A DNA stretch of 64,000 nucleotides from Tenacibaculum tangerinum (GTDB lineage: Bacteria; Bacteroidota; Bacteroidia; Flavobacteriales; Flavobacteriaceae), in assembly GCF_029853675.1 (NCBI RefSeq), contig NZ_CP122539.1, positions 729,001-793,000 on the forward strand, read 5' to 3'. Positions 26,147-36,216 of this stretch are shown piece by piece. The notes beneath the pieces are model-generated. The model did no database searches and had not been told where the DNA came from. It saw nothing but the letters and a program-made list of their open reading frames with translations. Positions within the stretch are counted from its first letter, which is position 1, and each line of letters begins with the position of its first letter. Position numbers and translations under genes: made by a program.

Positions 26147-26878
26147 TTAGTCTACATTAAAGTTAAATAAATACCCAACTAATGCTGTTAATCCCATAGC
26201 AACTGTCCCCCAAAAGGTGATGCGCAGTACTGCTTTTAAGATACTAGAACCTCCTGCTTTTGCTGCGATGGCACCCAATAGTATTAAAAAAGCAATTGAG
26301 AATATATATTGATAGTAAATCATGTTTTTTAAAGGTAGAAAAATCGCCACTAATAAGGGTAAAATTGCCCCTAGTATAAACGCTGCTCCAGAGGCTAACG
26401 AAGCTTGTATAGGATTTGCTTGTGTGGTACTGTTAATCCCTAATTCGTCTCGTGCATGTGCTTCTAAGGCATTGTGTGCAGTGAGTTGTTTCGCTACTTC
26501 TAACGCAGTTTCTTTATCAAGCCCTCTATTTTCATAAATTTCTGCTAACTCAAGTAATTCCATTTTCGGACTATCTTTCAAGGCTTCTCTCTCTCTTTTT
26601 AAATCAGCCTTTTCAATATCTGCTTATGAGCTCACCGAAATGTATTCTCCTGCTGCCATAGATAAAGCTCCTGCAATTAGTCCCGCTAAAGCGGCAAGCA
26701 CCACAGGCTCTTTGGTATCACTTGCAGCGGCAACTCCGATTACGATACTCGAGGTAGACAAGATTCCGTCATTAGCTCCTAAAACAGCAGCTCTCAGCCA
26801 ATTACTTCTATTGATGTAATGGTTTTCTATATGTTCTTCTAAATTACTCGTGGATTCTTTTTCCATTTTTTTATTCAA
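26147..26878 (-). pseudogene. VIT-family (CCC1-like) transporter with an in-frame stop
   Basis: VIT/CCC1 proteins move Fe2+ or Mn2+ across membranes. The N-terminal part has NWLRAAVLGANDGILSTSS and LIAGALSMAAGEYISVSS. A TAA at 26624-26626 follows directly, and the same frame continues as ADIEKADLKREREALKDSPK, then the membrane helices to 26147. The usual residue at this place is Gln (SSQ), so CAA to TAA is the simplest event. Restored length is 243 residues. The start overlaps the stop of the adaptor gene by 8 nt, so it belongs to the metal-pump operon. Whether the stop is real cannot be decided here. Confidence 0.75.
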
Positions 26879-27995
26879 TTAATAAGTTGAATACACCTTT
26901 TTCTAAAAACTTACTCTCTGTTTTGAGTGTTGTATCTTTTAGTTCAGCAAAACCTTCAAAAGTGCTTCCTAAAGTTACTTTTTCTTTTTGAAACCAATAA
27001 CCTTCGTTTACGCTTTTGTCTAATATTAATGCAAAACTTTCTCCTTCAACTTCTGCGATTGCTGTTTCTGGTAAAGCATAAATATTTTTATTATCAACTT
27101 TTATTACTGCTTCAATAAACATACCTGCTAAAAAAAAGTCTTTCTGCTCTTCTTCAATATGTGCATGTACATCTACCGTTCGGTTATCATTGATACTTTT
27201 TCCTATTAAATGTACTTTTGCTTTATATTTTTGAAGTGATTGTTCTGGAACAATAAAACTTATTTCTTGTCCTATTTTTAATTTTAAAGCATCTTTTTCA
27301 AAAACCGAGAGCTCTAAGTGTAAATGATTATTGTCTACAATCTCTAAAATTTCATCAGCAGATGAAATATAAGATCCTGTAACAGCTTTTATCTTTGTAA
27401 CGCTTCCTGAAATTGGTGCATAAACACCTGTAAAAGAAGCTATTGAATCATCATCCAATTCACCTACACGTATATTTATCATTTGTAATTGTTTTTGCAA
27501 ACTCACAAGTTTTGTTTGTGCTACTTCAAAATCTCTTTTTGCTTTTAAATAATTTCTTTCTGAAGTTATATTTTCGTCAAATAATAACTTTTGTCTTTTA
27601 AATTCTGATTTTAAATAATTTATTTCTTTCTTAGTTTCTAGATACTCTTGCTGCATTGCTACAAATTTCTGGCTCTCTAAAGTTACTAAACGTTGTCCTT
27701 TATGTACTTTATCTCCAACTAACATTGGAATACTTTTTACAAACCCGCCCATTTTTGCTGTTAAAACTACCTTATTTTTAGGTGGTACGTCTATTTTTCC
27801 TGTAACTTTAATTGTTGTAGGGAACTGTTTTTCTTTAACAGAGACTAATTTCATATTATTCTTTTCCCATTGTTCTTTACTTATAAAAAATTTACCTTCT
27901 TCTACAGGGCTTGTATTTTTACTAGTAGTTTCGTTTTCTTTTGATTTACATCCCATTATCATTACAAACAGGATACTATATAAAATATATTTCAT
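26871..27995 (-). CDS. CusB/CzcB-like RND efflux adaptor lipoprotein
   Basis: 374 residues with a lipobox (IMGC, Cys at about residue 16). The membrane-fusion order is visible: a lipoyl-like half (KVTGKIDVPPKNKVVLTAKM), a long helical hairpin (about 115-175, rich in Lys, Glu and Leu), the second lipoyl half (GVYAPISGSVTKIKAVTGSY), and beta-barrel domains. It links the inner-membrane CusA part to the outer-membrane channel encoded 7 nt upstream as one fused protein. Likely substrates are Cu+, Zn2+, Co2+ or Cd2+; the exact metal is not evident. Confidence 0.88.
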   Translation of the reverse strand: MKYILYSILFVMIMGCKSKENETTSKNTSPVEEGKFFISKEQWEKNNMKLVSVKEKQFPTTIKVTGKIDVPPKNKVVLTAKMGGFVKSIPMLVGDKVHKGQRLVTLESQKFVAMQQEYLETKKEINYLKSEFKRQKLLFDENITSERNYLKAKRDFEVAQTKLVSLQKQLQMINIRVGELDDDSIASFTGVYAPISGSVTKIKAVTGSYISSADEILEIVDNNHLHLELSVFEKDALKLKIGQEISFIVPEQSLQKYKAKVHLIGKSINDNRTVDVHAHIEEEQKDFFLAGMFIEAVIKVDNKNIYALPETAIAEVEGESFALILDKSVNEGYWFQKEKVTLGSTFEGFAELKDTTLKTESKFLEKGVFNLLIE

Positions 27996-28002
27996 TTTCT
28001 TC

Positions 28003-31000
28003 TTAATAAGTTAAATAGTTAATATCTATTACAATATTGTTATATGCTTCTATATTTTTAACATAAGCTAGTTTTATTTGATAAGCATTTTCGATACTTT
28101 GTATATACTGAAAAAAGTCTATTTCACCATGTTTAAAACTTGTATTAGCGGTTTTCAAAATTTCATTTGCTAAAGGCAATCCTTCGTCTATATAATATGC
28201 AAGTGCTGTTTTACTTTCTTCTAATTTATTTTGAAGGTTTTTATAATACACTTGTAATTGCTTTTTATAATTTGAAGTTTCACTCTCTGCTATGTCTTTA
28301 GCTATTTTTGATTGTTTTATTTTAGAGGTCGCTCCTCCAAACAGCAAAGGAATTTTAACTCCTATTTGATATCCATAAAAGTTTTTATCAACTTGTTTAT
28401 TACTTCCTCCAAATACTTCTAAAGAAAAACCTGGTAACAACTGTTGTTTTTGTTGCGATAATTGTCTTTTAGCCAATTGTTCTTTTTCAAAATACTCTTG
28501 AATTTCAGTTATTTCATTTAAATTAATGTGTTGTATTTCTAGAGGTTGAATCGTCTTTTCTTCCAAAATATCTAAGCTATCTTTACTTTGCACTAAAGCC
28601 TGTATTTTTTGATAAGCAATACGTGCTGCAACCTTCTTTTTTCTATAATCATTTTTAATTTGTTTATGTTTTGCTTGTGCCGTTATTTTTTCTAAATAAT
28701 TAGTTTCTCCCAAATCAAAACGTCTTTTAGCAGCATATGAAAACTTATTATACAAACTATCTAAGCTTTTGTAAATACTTTCTTGGACTTTTACATATTG
28801 ATAAGTATAATAACCATTTACTACTGATTTAATCAACCTCTTTTTAGTTGTTTGAAATTGATTTTTTTGTAAGTTATATACTGACTTTTGAACTTTTTTA
28901 CTAGCACTATACACTGTTGGGAAATCAAAGTTTTGTTGAATTCCAAAAATATCTAATGGTTGATTAGCAACCGTATTGTTCTCATCTCTATTATAATATA
29001 CTTCAGTCTTATCAAAACTATAAGCTGAAGCAATAGCAGCTTGGGCTTTTTTTACTTTTAATTCTTGTGCCTGTAACCCTTTATTATTTACAATAGCCAA
29101 ATCAATTAAACTTCGTAAGTTTTCTTGGGCTTGTTGTGCTTGTATGGTGGTATACAATCCTCCAAGAAGAAAAACTACAAATAAACTTGCTGTTTTTTTA
29201 TTGATTTTTATTTTTTTTGGTTTGTGAAAGATTGAATACAGAACAGGTAATACAACCAATGTTAACAATGTAGAAGTTACTAAACCACCTATAACCACCG
29301 TTGCTAAAGGACGTTGAACTTCTGCTCCTGCATTTGTTGAAATCGCCATTGGTAAAAAACCTAATGCTGCAGCTGTGGCTGTTAGTAACACAGCTCTTAA
29401 ACGGTTGGTCGCTCCGTGTTTTACTAATGCTTCAACACTTGTAAATTCTTTATGTTTTAATTCTTTAAAATGTTCTATTAATACAATTCCATTAAGCACT
29501 GCAATACCAAACAGAGCTATAAAACCAACACCTGCTGATATGCTAAAAGGTAAATCACGAAACCATAGTAATAAAACACCTCCAATAGCTGCAAAAGGTA
29601 TTGCTGAATAAATTATTAGAGCTTCTTTTACCGACTTAAAGGCAAAGTATAGCATTATAAAAATTAATATCAAAGCTATAGGAACAGCTATCATTAAACG
29701 TTTTGAAGCACTTTGTAAATTCTCAAACTGCCCACCATATGTAATTGAATATCCTGTAGGTAGTTTTATATTTTCTCCTATCAACCGTTGTACATCATCT
29801 ACTACCGATTGCAAATCTCTATTTCTTACATTAATTCCTACAACTAATCTACGTTTGGTGTCATCTCTTGAAATTTTTGCGGCGCCTTTTTGGTAAGATA
29901 TTGTCGCTAATTCTTCTAATGGAATTTTTCCTCCATTAGGTAAGTCTATATACAGTTCCTTTAAATCACTGATATCTGTGCGTTTTGATTCATCTAACCG
30001 CACCACCAAGTCAAAACGTTTTTCTCCTTCAAAAACATTTCCAACTGTTCTTCCTGCAAACCCCATAGATACTATTTCATTGACTTCATTAATATTAAGT
30101 TGATACCTTGCTATCTTTGCTCTATTATAGGCTACATTCATTTGAGGTAATCCCTCAATTTTCTCTACAACAATATCAGAAGCTCCTGCTACATTTTCTA
30201 CCAGCCTTTTTATTTCATTTCCTTTACGTGCTAAAACAGATAAATCCTCTCCAAAAATTTTAATAGCAATATCGGCTCTTACTCCTGTGATTAATTCGTT
30301 AAAGCGCATCTCAATAGGCTGTGTAAACTCTACTTCCATGCCTGGTATGATGGATAATGCTTCTTTAAATTTGTCAGCTAGCTCATCCTTGCTTTTTGCA
30401 GAAGTCCATTCACTTTTTGGGTTTAATGTGATAATTACATCACTTTCTTCCATACTCATTGGATCAGTTGGTACTTCTGCTGCTCCTATACGTGAAACAA
30501 CTTGTTTTACTTCAGGAAAATTCTCTTTTAAAATTTTTTCAATTTTAGTCGTTGTTTCTATAGTATTACTTAGTGTAGTTCCTGTTTTTAAAACGGGTTG
30601 AATTACAAAGTCCCCTTCATCTAAAGTAGGAACGAACTCCCCTCCCATTCTTGAATAGATAAATACTGAAAGTAATAACATAAAAGACGCAATTCCAAAT
30701 ACTGCATTTTTGTGTTTTAAAGCCCAATCAATTATAGGAATGTATCTTTGATTCAATTTATTAATTAATCGTACCGAGATATTTTTATCAGTAATATTTG
30801 ATGGTTTTAAAAATAATGAAGACATTACAGGAACGTATGTTAGACATAATAAAATTGCTCCTATTAATGCAAAACTAAAGACTAGTGCCATTGGTTTAAA
30901 CATTTTTCCTTCAACACCGCTTAGTGATAAAATTGGAATAAAAACAATTAGGATTATTAATTGACCAAATACGGCAGAATTCATCATTTTTGAAGCTCCT

Positions 31001-32331
31001 TCATTACTAACGTTATCTTTAATTTTTTGTTTTTCTTTTTTGTTTAATGTAATGAAAGTATCTTTTTGTTGTGTAATTTTAAAAGTAATATATTCAACAA
31101 TAATTACAGCTCCATCTATAATAATTCCAAAATCTATTGCTCCTAAACTCATTAAATTAGCATCAATACCAAAAATGTACATTAATGATAATGTAAATAA
31201 GAGTGATAGAGGAATTACTGAAGCGACTACCAAACCTGAACGGATGTTTCCTAATAATAACACGACCACTAAAATCACAATTAAACAACCTAGTAATAAG
31301 TTTTCTGTAATTGTAAAGGTTGTCTTACCTATAAGTTCACTTCGTTCTAAAAATGGATTAATAAACACGCCTTCAGGCAGCGTTTTTTCAATAATAGCTA
31401 CACGTTCTTTTACAGCTTCTATAACATCTTTTGAGCTTGCATTTTTAAGCATCATTACCTGTCCTAAAACCTTTTCTCCTTCTCCGTTTGCTGTAATAGC
31501 CCCAAAACGTGTAGCACTTCCATAACCAACATCTGCTATATCTTTTACATATACAGGAATTCCTGTTTTATTGGTCACAACAATGTCTTTTATATCATTA
31601 AGCGTTTTAACTAAACCTTCACCTCTAATAAAATATGACTGGTTTACTTTTTCAATATAACCACCTCCGGTTACACTATTATTATTTTCTAACGCTGTGA
31701 ATACTTCTTTTGCTGAAATATTCATCGCATTTAACTTTTGAGTGTTAATAGCTACTTCGTACTGCTTTAAATGCCCTCCCCAAGTATTTACTTCAACAAC
31801 ACCAGAAATACCTGATAATTGCCTTTTTACAATCCAATCTTGGATGGTACGTAAATCTGTAGATGTATAACGATCTTTAAATTGTGGTTTTACATCTAAA
31901 ATATATTGATAAATTTCTCCAAGTCCGGTAGTAATAGGCCCCATTTCTGGTGAACCAAAACCTTCTGGAATTTTTTCTGAAGCTGCTTTTATTTTTTCGG
32001 CTATTAACTGCCTTGGTAAATAAGTTCCCATAGATTCTTCAAAAACTATGGTTACTACCGATAATCCAAACTTTGAGATTGATCTAATTTCTTTTACCCC
32101 TGGTAAGTTTGCCATTTCTAACTCTACAGGATAGGTTATAAACTGTTCTATATCTTGAGTAGAAAGATTTCTTGATGTTGTAATTACTTGTACTTGATTA
32201 TTAGTTACATCAGGTACTGCCCCTATTGAGATTTGTGATAAAGAATAAATTCCAAAGCCTATTAAAAATACGGTAAATAATAGAACTATAAATTTATTCT
32301 TTATGGTGAATTGTATGATTTTCGATAACAT
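28003..32331 (-). CDS. CusA/CzcA heavy-metal RND pump fused to a TolC-like outer-membrane factor
   Basis: 1442 residues. Residues 1 to about 1045 are a complete heavy-metal RND transporter (start SKIIQFTIKNKFIVLLFTVF; GAIDFGIIIDGAVIIVEYI with the conserved acidic residue in TM4; a C-terminal helix block around GIAVLNGIVLIEHFKELKH). From about 1065 a second signal-like segment (ASLFVVFLLGGLYTTIQAQQ) leads into a TolC-like domain of about 380 residues with coiled-coil repeats. Such fusions occur in Bacteroidota; how the outer-membrane half is delivered (probably proteolytic release at the internal signal) is inference. Operon with the CusB and VIT genes. Confidence 0.9.
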   Translation of the reverse strand: MLSKIIQFTIKNKFIVLLFTVFLIGFGIYSLSQISIGAVPDVTNNQVQVITTSRNLSTQDIEQFITYPVELEMANLPGVKEIRSISKFGLSVVTIVFEESMGTYLPRQLIAEKIKAASEKIPEGFGSPEMGPITTGLGEIYQYILDVKPQFKDRYTSTDLRTIQDWIVKRQLSGISGVVEVNTWGGHLKQYEVAINTQKLNAMNISAKEVFTALENNNSVTGGGYIEKVNQSYFIRGEGLVKTLNDIKDIVVTNKTGIPVYVKDIADVGYGSATRFGAITANGEGEKVLGQVMMLKNASSKDVIEAVKERVAIIEKTLPEGVFINPFLERSELIGKTTFTITENLLLGCLIVILVVVLLLGNIRSGLVVASVIPLSLLFTLSLMYIFGIDANLMSLGAIDFGIIIDGAVIIVEYITFKITQQKDTFITLNKKEKQKIKDNVSNEGASKMMNSAVFGQLIILIVFIPILSLSGVEGKMFKPMALVFSFALIGAILLCLTYVPVMSSLFLKPSNITDKNISVRLINKLNQRYIPIIDWALKHKNAVFGIASFMLLLSVFIYSRMGGEFVPTLDEGDFVIQPVLKTGTTLSNTIETTTKIEKILKENFPEVKQVVSRIGAAEVPTDPMSMEESDVIITLNPKSEWTSAKSKDELADKFKEALSIIPGMEVEFTQPIEMRFNELITGVRADIAIKIFGEDLSVLARKGNEIKRLVENVAGASDIVVEKIEGLPQMNVAYNRAKIARYQLNINEVNEIVSMGFAGRTVGNVFEGEKRFDLVVRLDESKRTDISDLKELYIDLPNGGKIPLEELATISYQKGAAKISRDDTKRRLVVGINVRNRDLQSVVDDVQRLIGENIKLPTGYSITYGGQFENLQSASKRLMIAVPIALILIFIMLYFAFKSVKEALIIYSAIPFAAIGGVLLLWFRDLPFSISAGVGFIALFGIAVLNGIVLIEHFKELKHKEFTSVEALVKHGATNRLRAVLLTATAAALGFLPMAISTNAGAEVQRPLATVVIGGLVTSTLLTLVVLPVLYSIFHKPKKIKINKKTASLFVVFLLGGLYTTIQAQQAQENLRSLIDLAIVNNKGLQAQELKVKKAQAAIASAYSFDKTEVYYNRDENNTVANQPLDIFGIQQNFDFPTVYSASKKVQKSVYNLQKNQFQTTKKRLIKSVVNGYYTYQYVKVQESIYKSLDSLYNKFSYAAKRRFDLGETNYLEKITAQAKHKQIKNDYRKKKVAARIAYQKIQALVQSKDSLDILEEKTIQPLEIQHINLNEITEIQEYFEKEQLAKRQLSQQKQQLLPGFSLEVFGGSNKQVDKNFYGYQIGVKIPLLFGGATSKIKQSKIAKDIAESETSNYKKQLQVYYKNLQNKLEESKTALAYYIDEGLPLANEILKTANTSFKHGEIDFFQYIQSIENAYQIKLAYVKNIEAYNNIVIDINYLTY

Positions 32332-32411
32332 AATTCATCATTTAAATAATTAAGTTTTACCAATGCTTCTATTTTAGAAGCTGGTACTTTAAGCCAATAA
32401 ATGTGGGTGGA

Positions 32412-32810
32412 TTATATATATCTAGGTGGTTGGAATATTCCTAGTGAATCTGGTGAATTATAAAAATTGTGATGGTGAAAAAAATCCTTTTTTTCAACAA
32501 ATGTTATTGACGAAGATATGAATACAGCAAAATTATTAAATGTTATTTTATGAAAATCTACCACATGAAAATCAAACTGAAAAGGAAGTTTTTCGTGCTC
32601 TTTTCTTTCTTCTTGATGCTTTTTGGCGTGTTCTGCTTTTAATTTTCCATAATGTTTAGATAAAAACGTAATAAAGCCATCACTATACGCTTTTTTATGA
32701 TACTGCGCATGCTCTATTAACTCATTCATATTTAAAACATCATTATATGTAATATTTAAACTTTGAAAAAGTATTACTATAGATAATATGATTGCTGAAA
32801 ATTTCACCAA
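32412..32810 (-). CDS. His-rich exported protein before the metal pump
   Basis: 132 residues with a signal-like N-terminus (KFSAIILSIVILFQSLN). It has a Lys/Glu/His-rich middle (AEHAKKHQEERKEHEKLP) and a C-terminal cluster KKDFFHHHNFYNSPDS that could bind metal. It lies 80 bp upstream of the pump gene on the same strand, so it may be a periplasmic metal-binding or sensing component. Family not recognised. Confidence 0.55.
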   Translation of the reverse strand: MVKFSAIILSIVILFQSLNITYNDVLNMNELIEHAQYHKKAYSDGFITFLSKHYGKLKAEHAKKHQEERKEHEKLPFQFDFHVVDFHKITFNNFAVFISSSITFVEKKDFFHHHNFYNSPDSLGIFQPPRYI

Positions 32811-32860
32811 AACAAATATATTAATTTTAAATAATTTTTATGTAACAAAAGATACATAGC

Positions 32861-34021
32861 TTATCTCCTAAAATCTGCAATAGATGGAGTTTTAGAAGTT
32901 GTAGGATTGAGATATAAACTAGCCTCTTTTACTTGCTGCACTTTTATAACAGTTGTTTTAGGATTGATTTCAAAAATACTTCCTAGTTTATCTTTTATCA
33001 GAGATACATCTACTAAATTGGTAGAATTACTTACTATCAAAAATTTGATTTCAATATGTTTTGGTTTGGTGTTTGAGATTTGAATTTGAAACCTGTCTGC
33101 AATTTCATATAACCAATCAAAGTCGTTTAAAAAATAGGAATTCGATTCTATTGAAAAAGATTTGGGTTCTCTGGTTTTTAAGTGTACAATCGTTTTATTA
33201 TCCTTTTTTGAAACACTCCCTATATCTCCCATGACATATCTAAATACAGGAAAGCGTTTTCTTAATAGGTTTGTGACTACTAAAAGTCCGTTTCCTTCTT
33301 TATCTGGATTTTCTACCTCAACAATTACATCGTTAAGAGTTTCAAAAGAAGTACGTCCGTTTTCATAACTAGCCCATGCCCAAATTCCTGTTTCGGCAGA
33401 ACCATACATGGTATATATGTGTGTTGAGTTAAAAGCTTTTTTTAGTAGGCTTTCTTGTGATTTCAATAAAAATTCACCTGCATACATAATTTTTGGAATC
33501 GATACTTCTAACTTGTTATCTAAAATATAATGTGCTACTAAGGTTAGTTTTGATGGTGTTCCTATAATCATAGTGGCTGCAAATTGCTTGGCTGTATTGT
33601 ACACTAAGTCTAGCTCAGAAACTGCTCCTAAAGAAATTGTTGTTGCATTGCACCGTTCTAAAATATCATCCATTATGGCGGCAGTGCGATACATACCGTT
33701 GTAACTAAATAAATTGAGCACTCTTGACTGCGAAGTAAATATATCGTTAGCGACTAACTCTTTTGATAGCAATTCACGTTGGTATAAATTTTCTTCAATA
33801 TCAACTGGAAAAATTAAGGGTTTTGCCATTGAACCTCCTGAACGTACCAAATAAACGCCTTTGTTTTCAGATGCAACATTAAATTGGTTTGCTAATATCG
33901 TACGCAGCATATGTTTTTCAATGGGAAGCGCATTTGTGTAATGAGTAACCTCTTTGTAATGGTCTTTGAAAAGAGTTGACTTTTTTACGATATCAAAATG
34001 TTTTTTTAGCCTAACGTCCAT
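32861..34021 (-). CDS. Adenylate-forming ligase, PaaK/CapK-like
   Basis: 386 residues with adenylation motifs: VYLVRSGGSMAKPLIFP (phosphate-binding loop), GTPSKLTL, and IYTMYGSAETGIW (aromatic-Gly-Ser-Ala-Glu signature). A LLVVTNLLRKRFPVFRYVMGD segment precedes the C-terminal lid. It most resembles phenylacetate-CoA-ligase-like enzymes, which activate a carboxylic acid with ATP, but is shorter than typical PaaK. It is the last gene of a tight four-gene operon (7 nt after the glycosyltransferase), likely biosynthetic. Confidence 0.7.
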   Translation of the reverse strand: MDVRLKKHFDIVKKSTLFKDHYKEVTHYTNALPIEKHMLRTILANQFNVASENKGVYLVRSGGSMAKPLIFPVDIEENLYQRELLSKELVANDIFTSQSRVLNLFSYNGMYRTAAIMDDILERCNATTISLGAVSELDLVYNTAKQFAATMIIGTPSKLTLVAHYILDNKLEVSIPKIMYAGEFLLKSQESLLKKAFNSTHIYTMYGSAETGIWAWASYENGRTSFETLNDVIVEVENPDKEGNGLLVVTNLLRKRFPVFRYVMGDIGSVSKKDNKTIVHLKTREPKSFSIESNSYFLNDFDWLYEIADRFQIQISNTKPKHIEIKFLIVSNSTNLVDVSLIKDKLGSIFEINPKTTVIKVQQVKEASLYLNPTTSKTPSIADFRR

Positions 34022-34028
34022 ATTTTTT

Positions 34029-34949
34029 TTAGAATTTATGTAGAAAGAAATAATATCCTTGCTTTAGAAATACCCTTATATAATGTACCATAAATTTTAG
34101 TTTTTGTCCTACTGAGTTCAAGTTACACATCGCATGTTCTATCCATCTACTTCCTACCACGCCCATTAAGCGTTTATCGTAATAATCATTACTGTTTTTA
34201 AATCTACTTAACACAGGTGGAAAATCAATTTCATTCCACTTCTCATATTTTTTTCTTGAGGCACTTCCTGCTACTTCTCTTACTTTTAAGTATTCGCCCA
34301 TAAGCAAGCCTATTTTTGGAGTGCCTTGTTGTACCATTTTCTTTACTATCCTGTACCAATAATCTATACCTTCATAAAAAATACGTTGTTCTATATATTT
34401 CTCAGACAATCCATTTTCTCTTTTAAAAATTACATTGCTTCCAACTCCCATATAAAAGTTATGCGAGGTAACGGTTTTTAGTGGTTGTTTTATGTAATAG
34501 GCTTCATTCGTTAGTGCGAATAACTCTTTGGCTATTTTTTTAACATCTGGATATATTACATTACTTGGGAACAATTGAATTCCTACTACCAGAAAGTCAA
34601 TGCTATGCTGTTGCATTAACAAGCTTGCCGTTTTTAACAAATCTTTTTCATAAATATCATCTGCATCTAAAAAGCTCACCAAATCACCTGTAGCTTTTGA
34701 AAAACCAATGTTTCTGGCATAACCTACACCGTAGTTGGCTGTTAACTCTATTATTTCTATTCTAGTTTTCTCAAATTGCTTCTGATTACGTTGTATATAA
34801 TCTTTTACCACTCTTAAGCTATCATCGGTACTGTTATCATCTACAATGATTAATTCAAATGGCTTTTTTGATTGTAGGGCTAGTGATGCTAATGTTTCTT
34901 CAACATATAAAGCTTTATTATATAAAGGTATTACTACTGAAAATGTCAT
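34029..34949 (-). CDS. Family 2 glycosyltransferase
   Basis: 306 residues with the GT-A core: FSVVIPLYNKALYVEETLAS at the N-terminus, IIVDDNSTDDS for nucleotide-sugar binding, ATGDLVSFLDADDIYEKD with the metal-binding DxD, and a probable acceptor region (IFYEGIDYWYRIVK). No membrane helix; probably cytosolic or peripheral. It lies 6 nt after the ATP-grasp-like gene and 7 nt before the ligase gene, so it is part of the same operon. Sugar and acceptor unknown. Confidence 0.85.
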   Translation of the reverse strand: MTFSVVIPLYNKALYVEETLASLALQSKKPFELIIVDDNSTDDSLRVVKDYIQRNQKQFEKTRIEIIELTANYGVGYARNIGFSKATGDLVSFLDADDIYEKDLLKTASLLMQQHSIDFLVVGIQLFPSNVIYPDVKKIAKELFALTNEAYYIKQPLKTVTSHNFYMGVGSNVIFKRENGLSEKYIEQRIFYEGIDYWYRIVKKMVQQGTPKIGLLMGEYLKVREVAGSASRKKYEKWNEIDFPPVLSRFKNSNDYYDKRLMGVVGSRWIEHAMCNLNSVGQKLKFMVHYIRVFLKQGYYFFLHKF

Positions 34950-34955
34950 CGCTTA

Positions 34956-36197
34956 TCATTTTAGTAAACTAGGTAACATATAAGCTCCACTGTGTACATT
35001 GATAATGCTTTTTTCTGAACCTCTGTATATACCCAAACCAAGTAATGTATCATTATAATTCAATAACATTCCTACGACATTGATTACTTCTTCTTCTAAT
35101 TGAATTTCTTTTTGTGCTATGTATTCTTGTACCATGTAATTTTTCCAATCATTTTCTAGTAGGCTATTCCATGTTGTCGGAGCACATTCGTTTTTTACAT
35201 ACATGTCTATCCCTCTACCTCCACTTGTTCTCTTTAATATCCAGTTTTTTTTAGTGTTTTTAAGACTGTTTCGTATTTCTTTTGAATGCAAGGTGTAAGA
35301 AGGAATTAAGTATTTCCTTAGAAAAGAATACTCTTCTGCACTCATATAACTCAACATCAGTTCTTCATTATATAATACTGATAATACTTGTTTGTCGTGA
35401 ACTAATATGATAGACCTTATATCGTTTATACATGTTTTGCATTGGGTTATTTTTTTTAAGAGTTCTAAAGGAATATTTTTTAGCTCTTCACGATCCATTT
35501 CTATGACAAACTGTTTTGCAGGATGCTCTCCAACTACTACTTCGTTGTCTTTTAGTTCTAATTCTTCTGGAAAACTATTTTGTATGATATATCCTAGTTT
35601 TTCTAACTCTTTAAAAAGTAAATATGCTTCTGTTCCTTTTTCTTTATGATGCAAATAAAAAATGGGGTGCTCTTTGTTAAACTCTTTAGCAAGAGTTGGT
35701 ATGAATTCTAACAATGCTTTAAATGGTTGCTTATTTGCTTCGGCTAATACCTGAGTTTTTTCCATTACTTTATTTAAGTAATAACTTAGCATCCATCCAT
35801 TTATAGGATATCTACAACCTACTTCGCATATTTTGGTTTGTCCTTCGGTATCTAAAATTATATCTGGTCGATACATACCAATTTTATAAGGTAGCGACGC
35901 TACTTCTTTTAATATGGCTTCTAGTTGAGTATCTAAGTTGTAAATTTCTCTAATACGGGCATCTTTGAAATAATTTGCTACAATTTGCTGGAGTGCATAA
36001 TTCAGTAGCTTATTCAGTTTTTTTAACTCCTTAAATTGTGCTTTGGAAACTACCACAGCACTACTTTTAAAGGCTTCAAAATTATGATTTAATTCAGATA
36101 AAGATTGCTTTAAAAACTGCTTATACTCTGTTGAATCTATTCCTGTTTCTACTACTTCATATTCAGACGCCTGCTTATTTAGTACTTTTTCTAACAT
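34956..36197 (-). CDS. ATP-grasp-like amide ligase
   Basis: I chose the Met at 36197 (MLEKVLNKQ); the frame extends 20 codons upstream but into the preceding gene. The 413-residue protein has an N-terminal helical part, a segment DIILDTEGQTKICEVGCRYP, and late glycine-loop motifs (WILKRTSGGRGIDMYV, then YMVQEYIAQKEIQ). The late position resembles circularly permuted ATP-grasp ligases such as the glutathionylspermidine-synthase type. It would join an amine to a carboxylate using ATP. Assignment by motif shape only. Confidence 0.5.
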   Translation of the reverse strand: MLEKVLNKQASEYEVVETGIDSTEYKQFLKQSLSELNHNFEAFKSSAVVVSKAQFKELKKLNKLLNYALQQIVANYFKDARIREIYNLDTQLEAILKEVASLPYKIGMYRPDIILDTEGQTKICEVGCRYPINGWMLSYYLNKVMEKTQVLAEANKQPFKALLEFIPTLAKEFNKEHPIFYLHHKEKGTEAYLLFKELEKLGYIIQNSFPEELELKDNEVVVGEHPAKQFVIEMDREELKNIPLELLKKITQCKTCINDIRSIILVHDKQVLSVLYNEELMLSYMSAEEYSFLRKYLIPSYTLHSKEIRNSLKNTKKNWILKRTSGGRGIDMYVKNECAPTTWNSLLENDWKNYMVQEYIAQKEIQLEEEVINVVGMLLNYNDTLLGLGIYRGSEKSIINVHSGAYMLPSLLK

Positions 36198-36216
36198 CAA
36201 GAATCTCCTTTTATCA

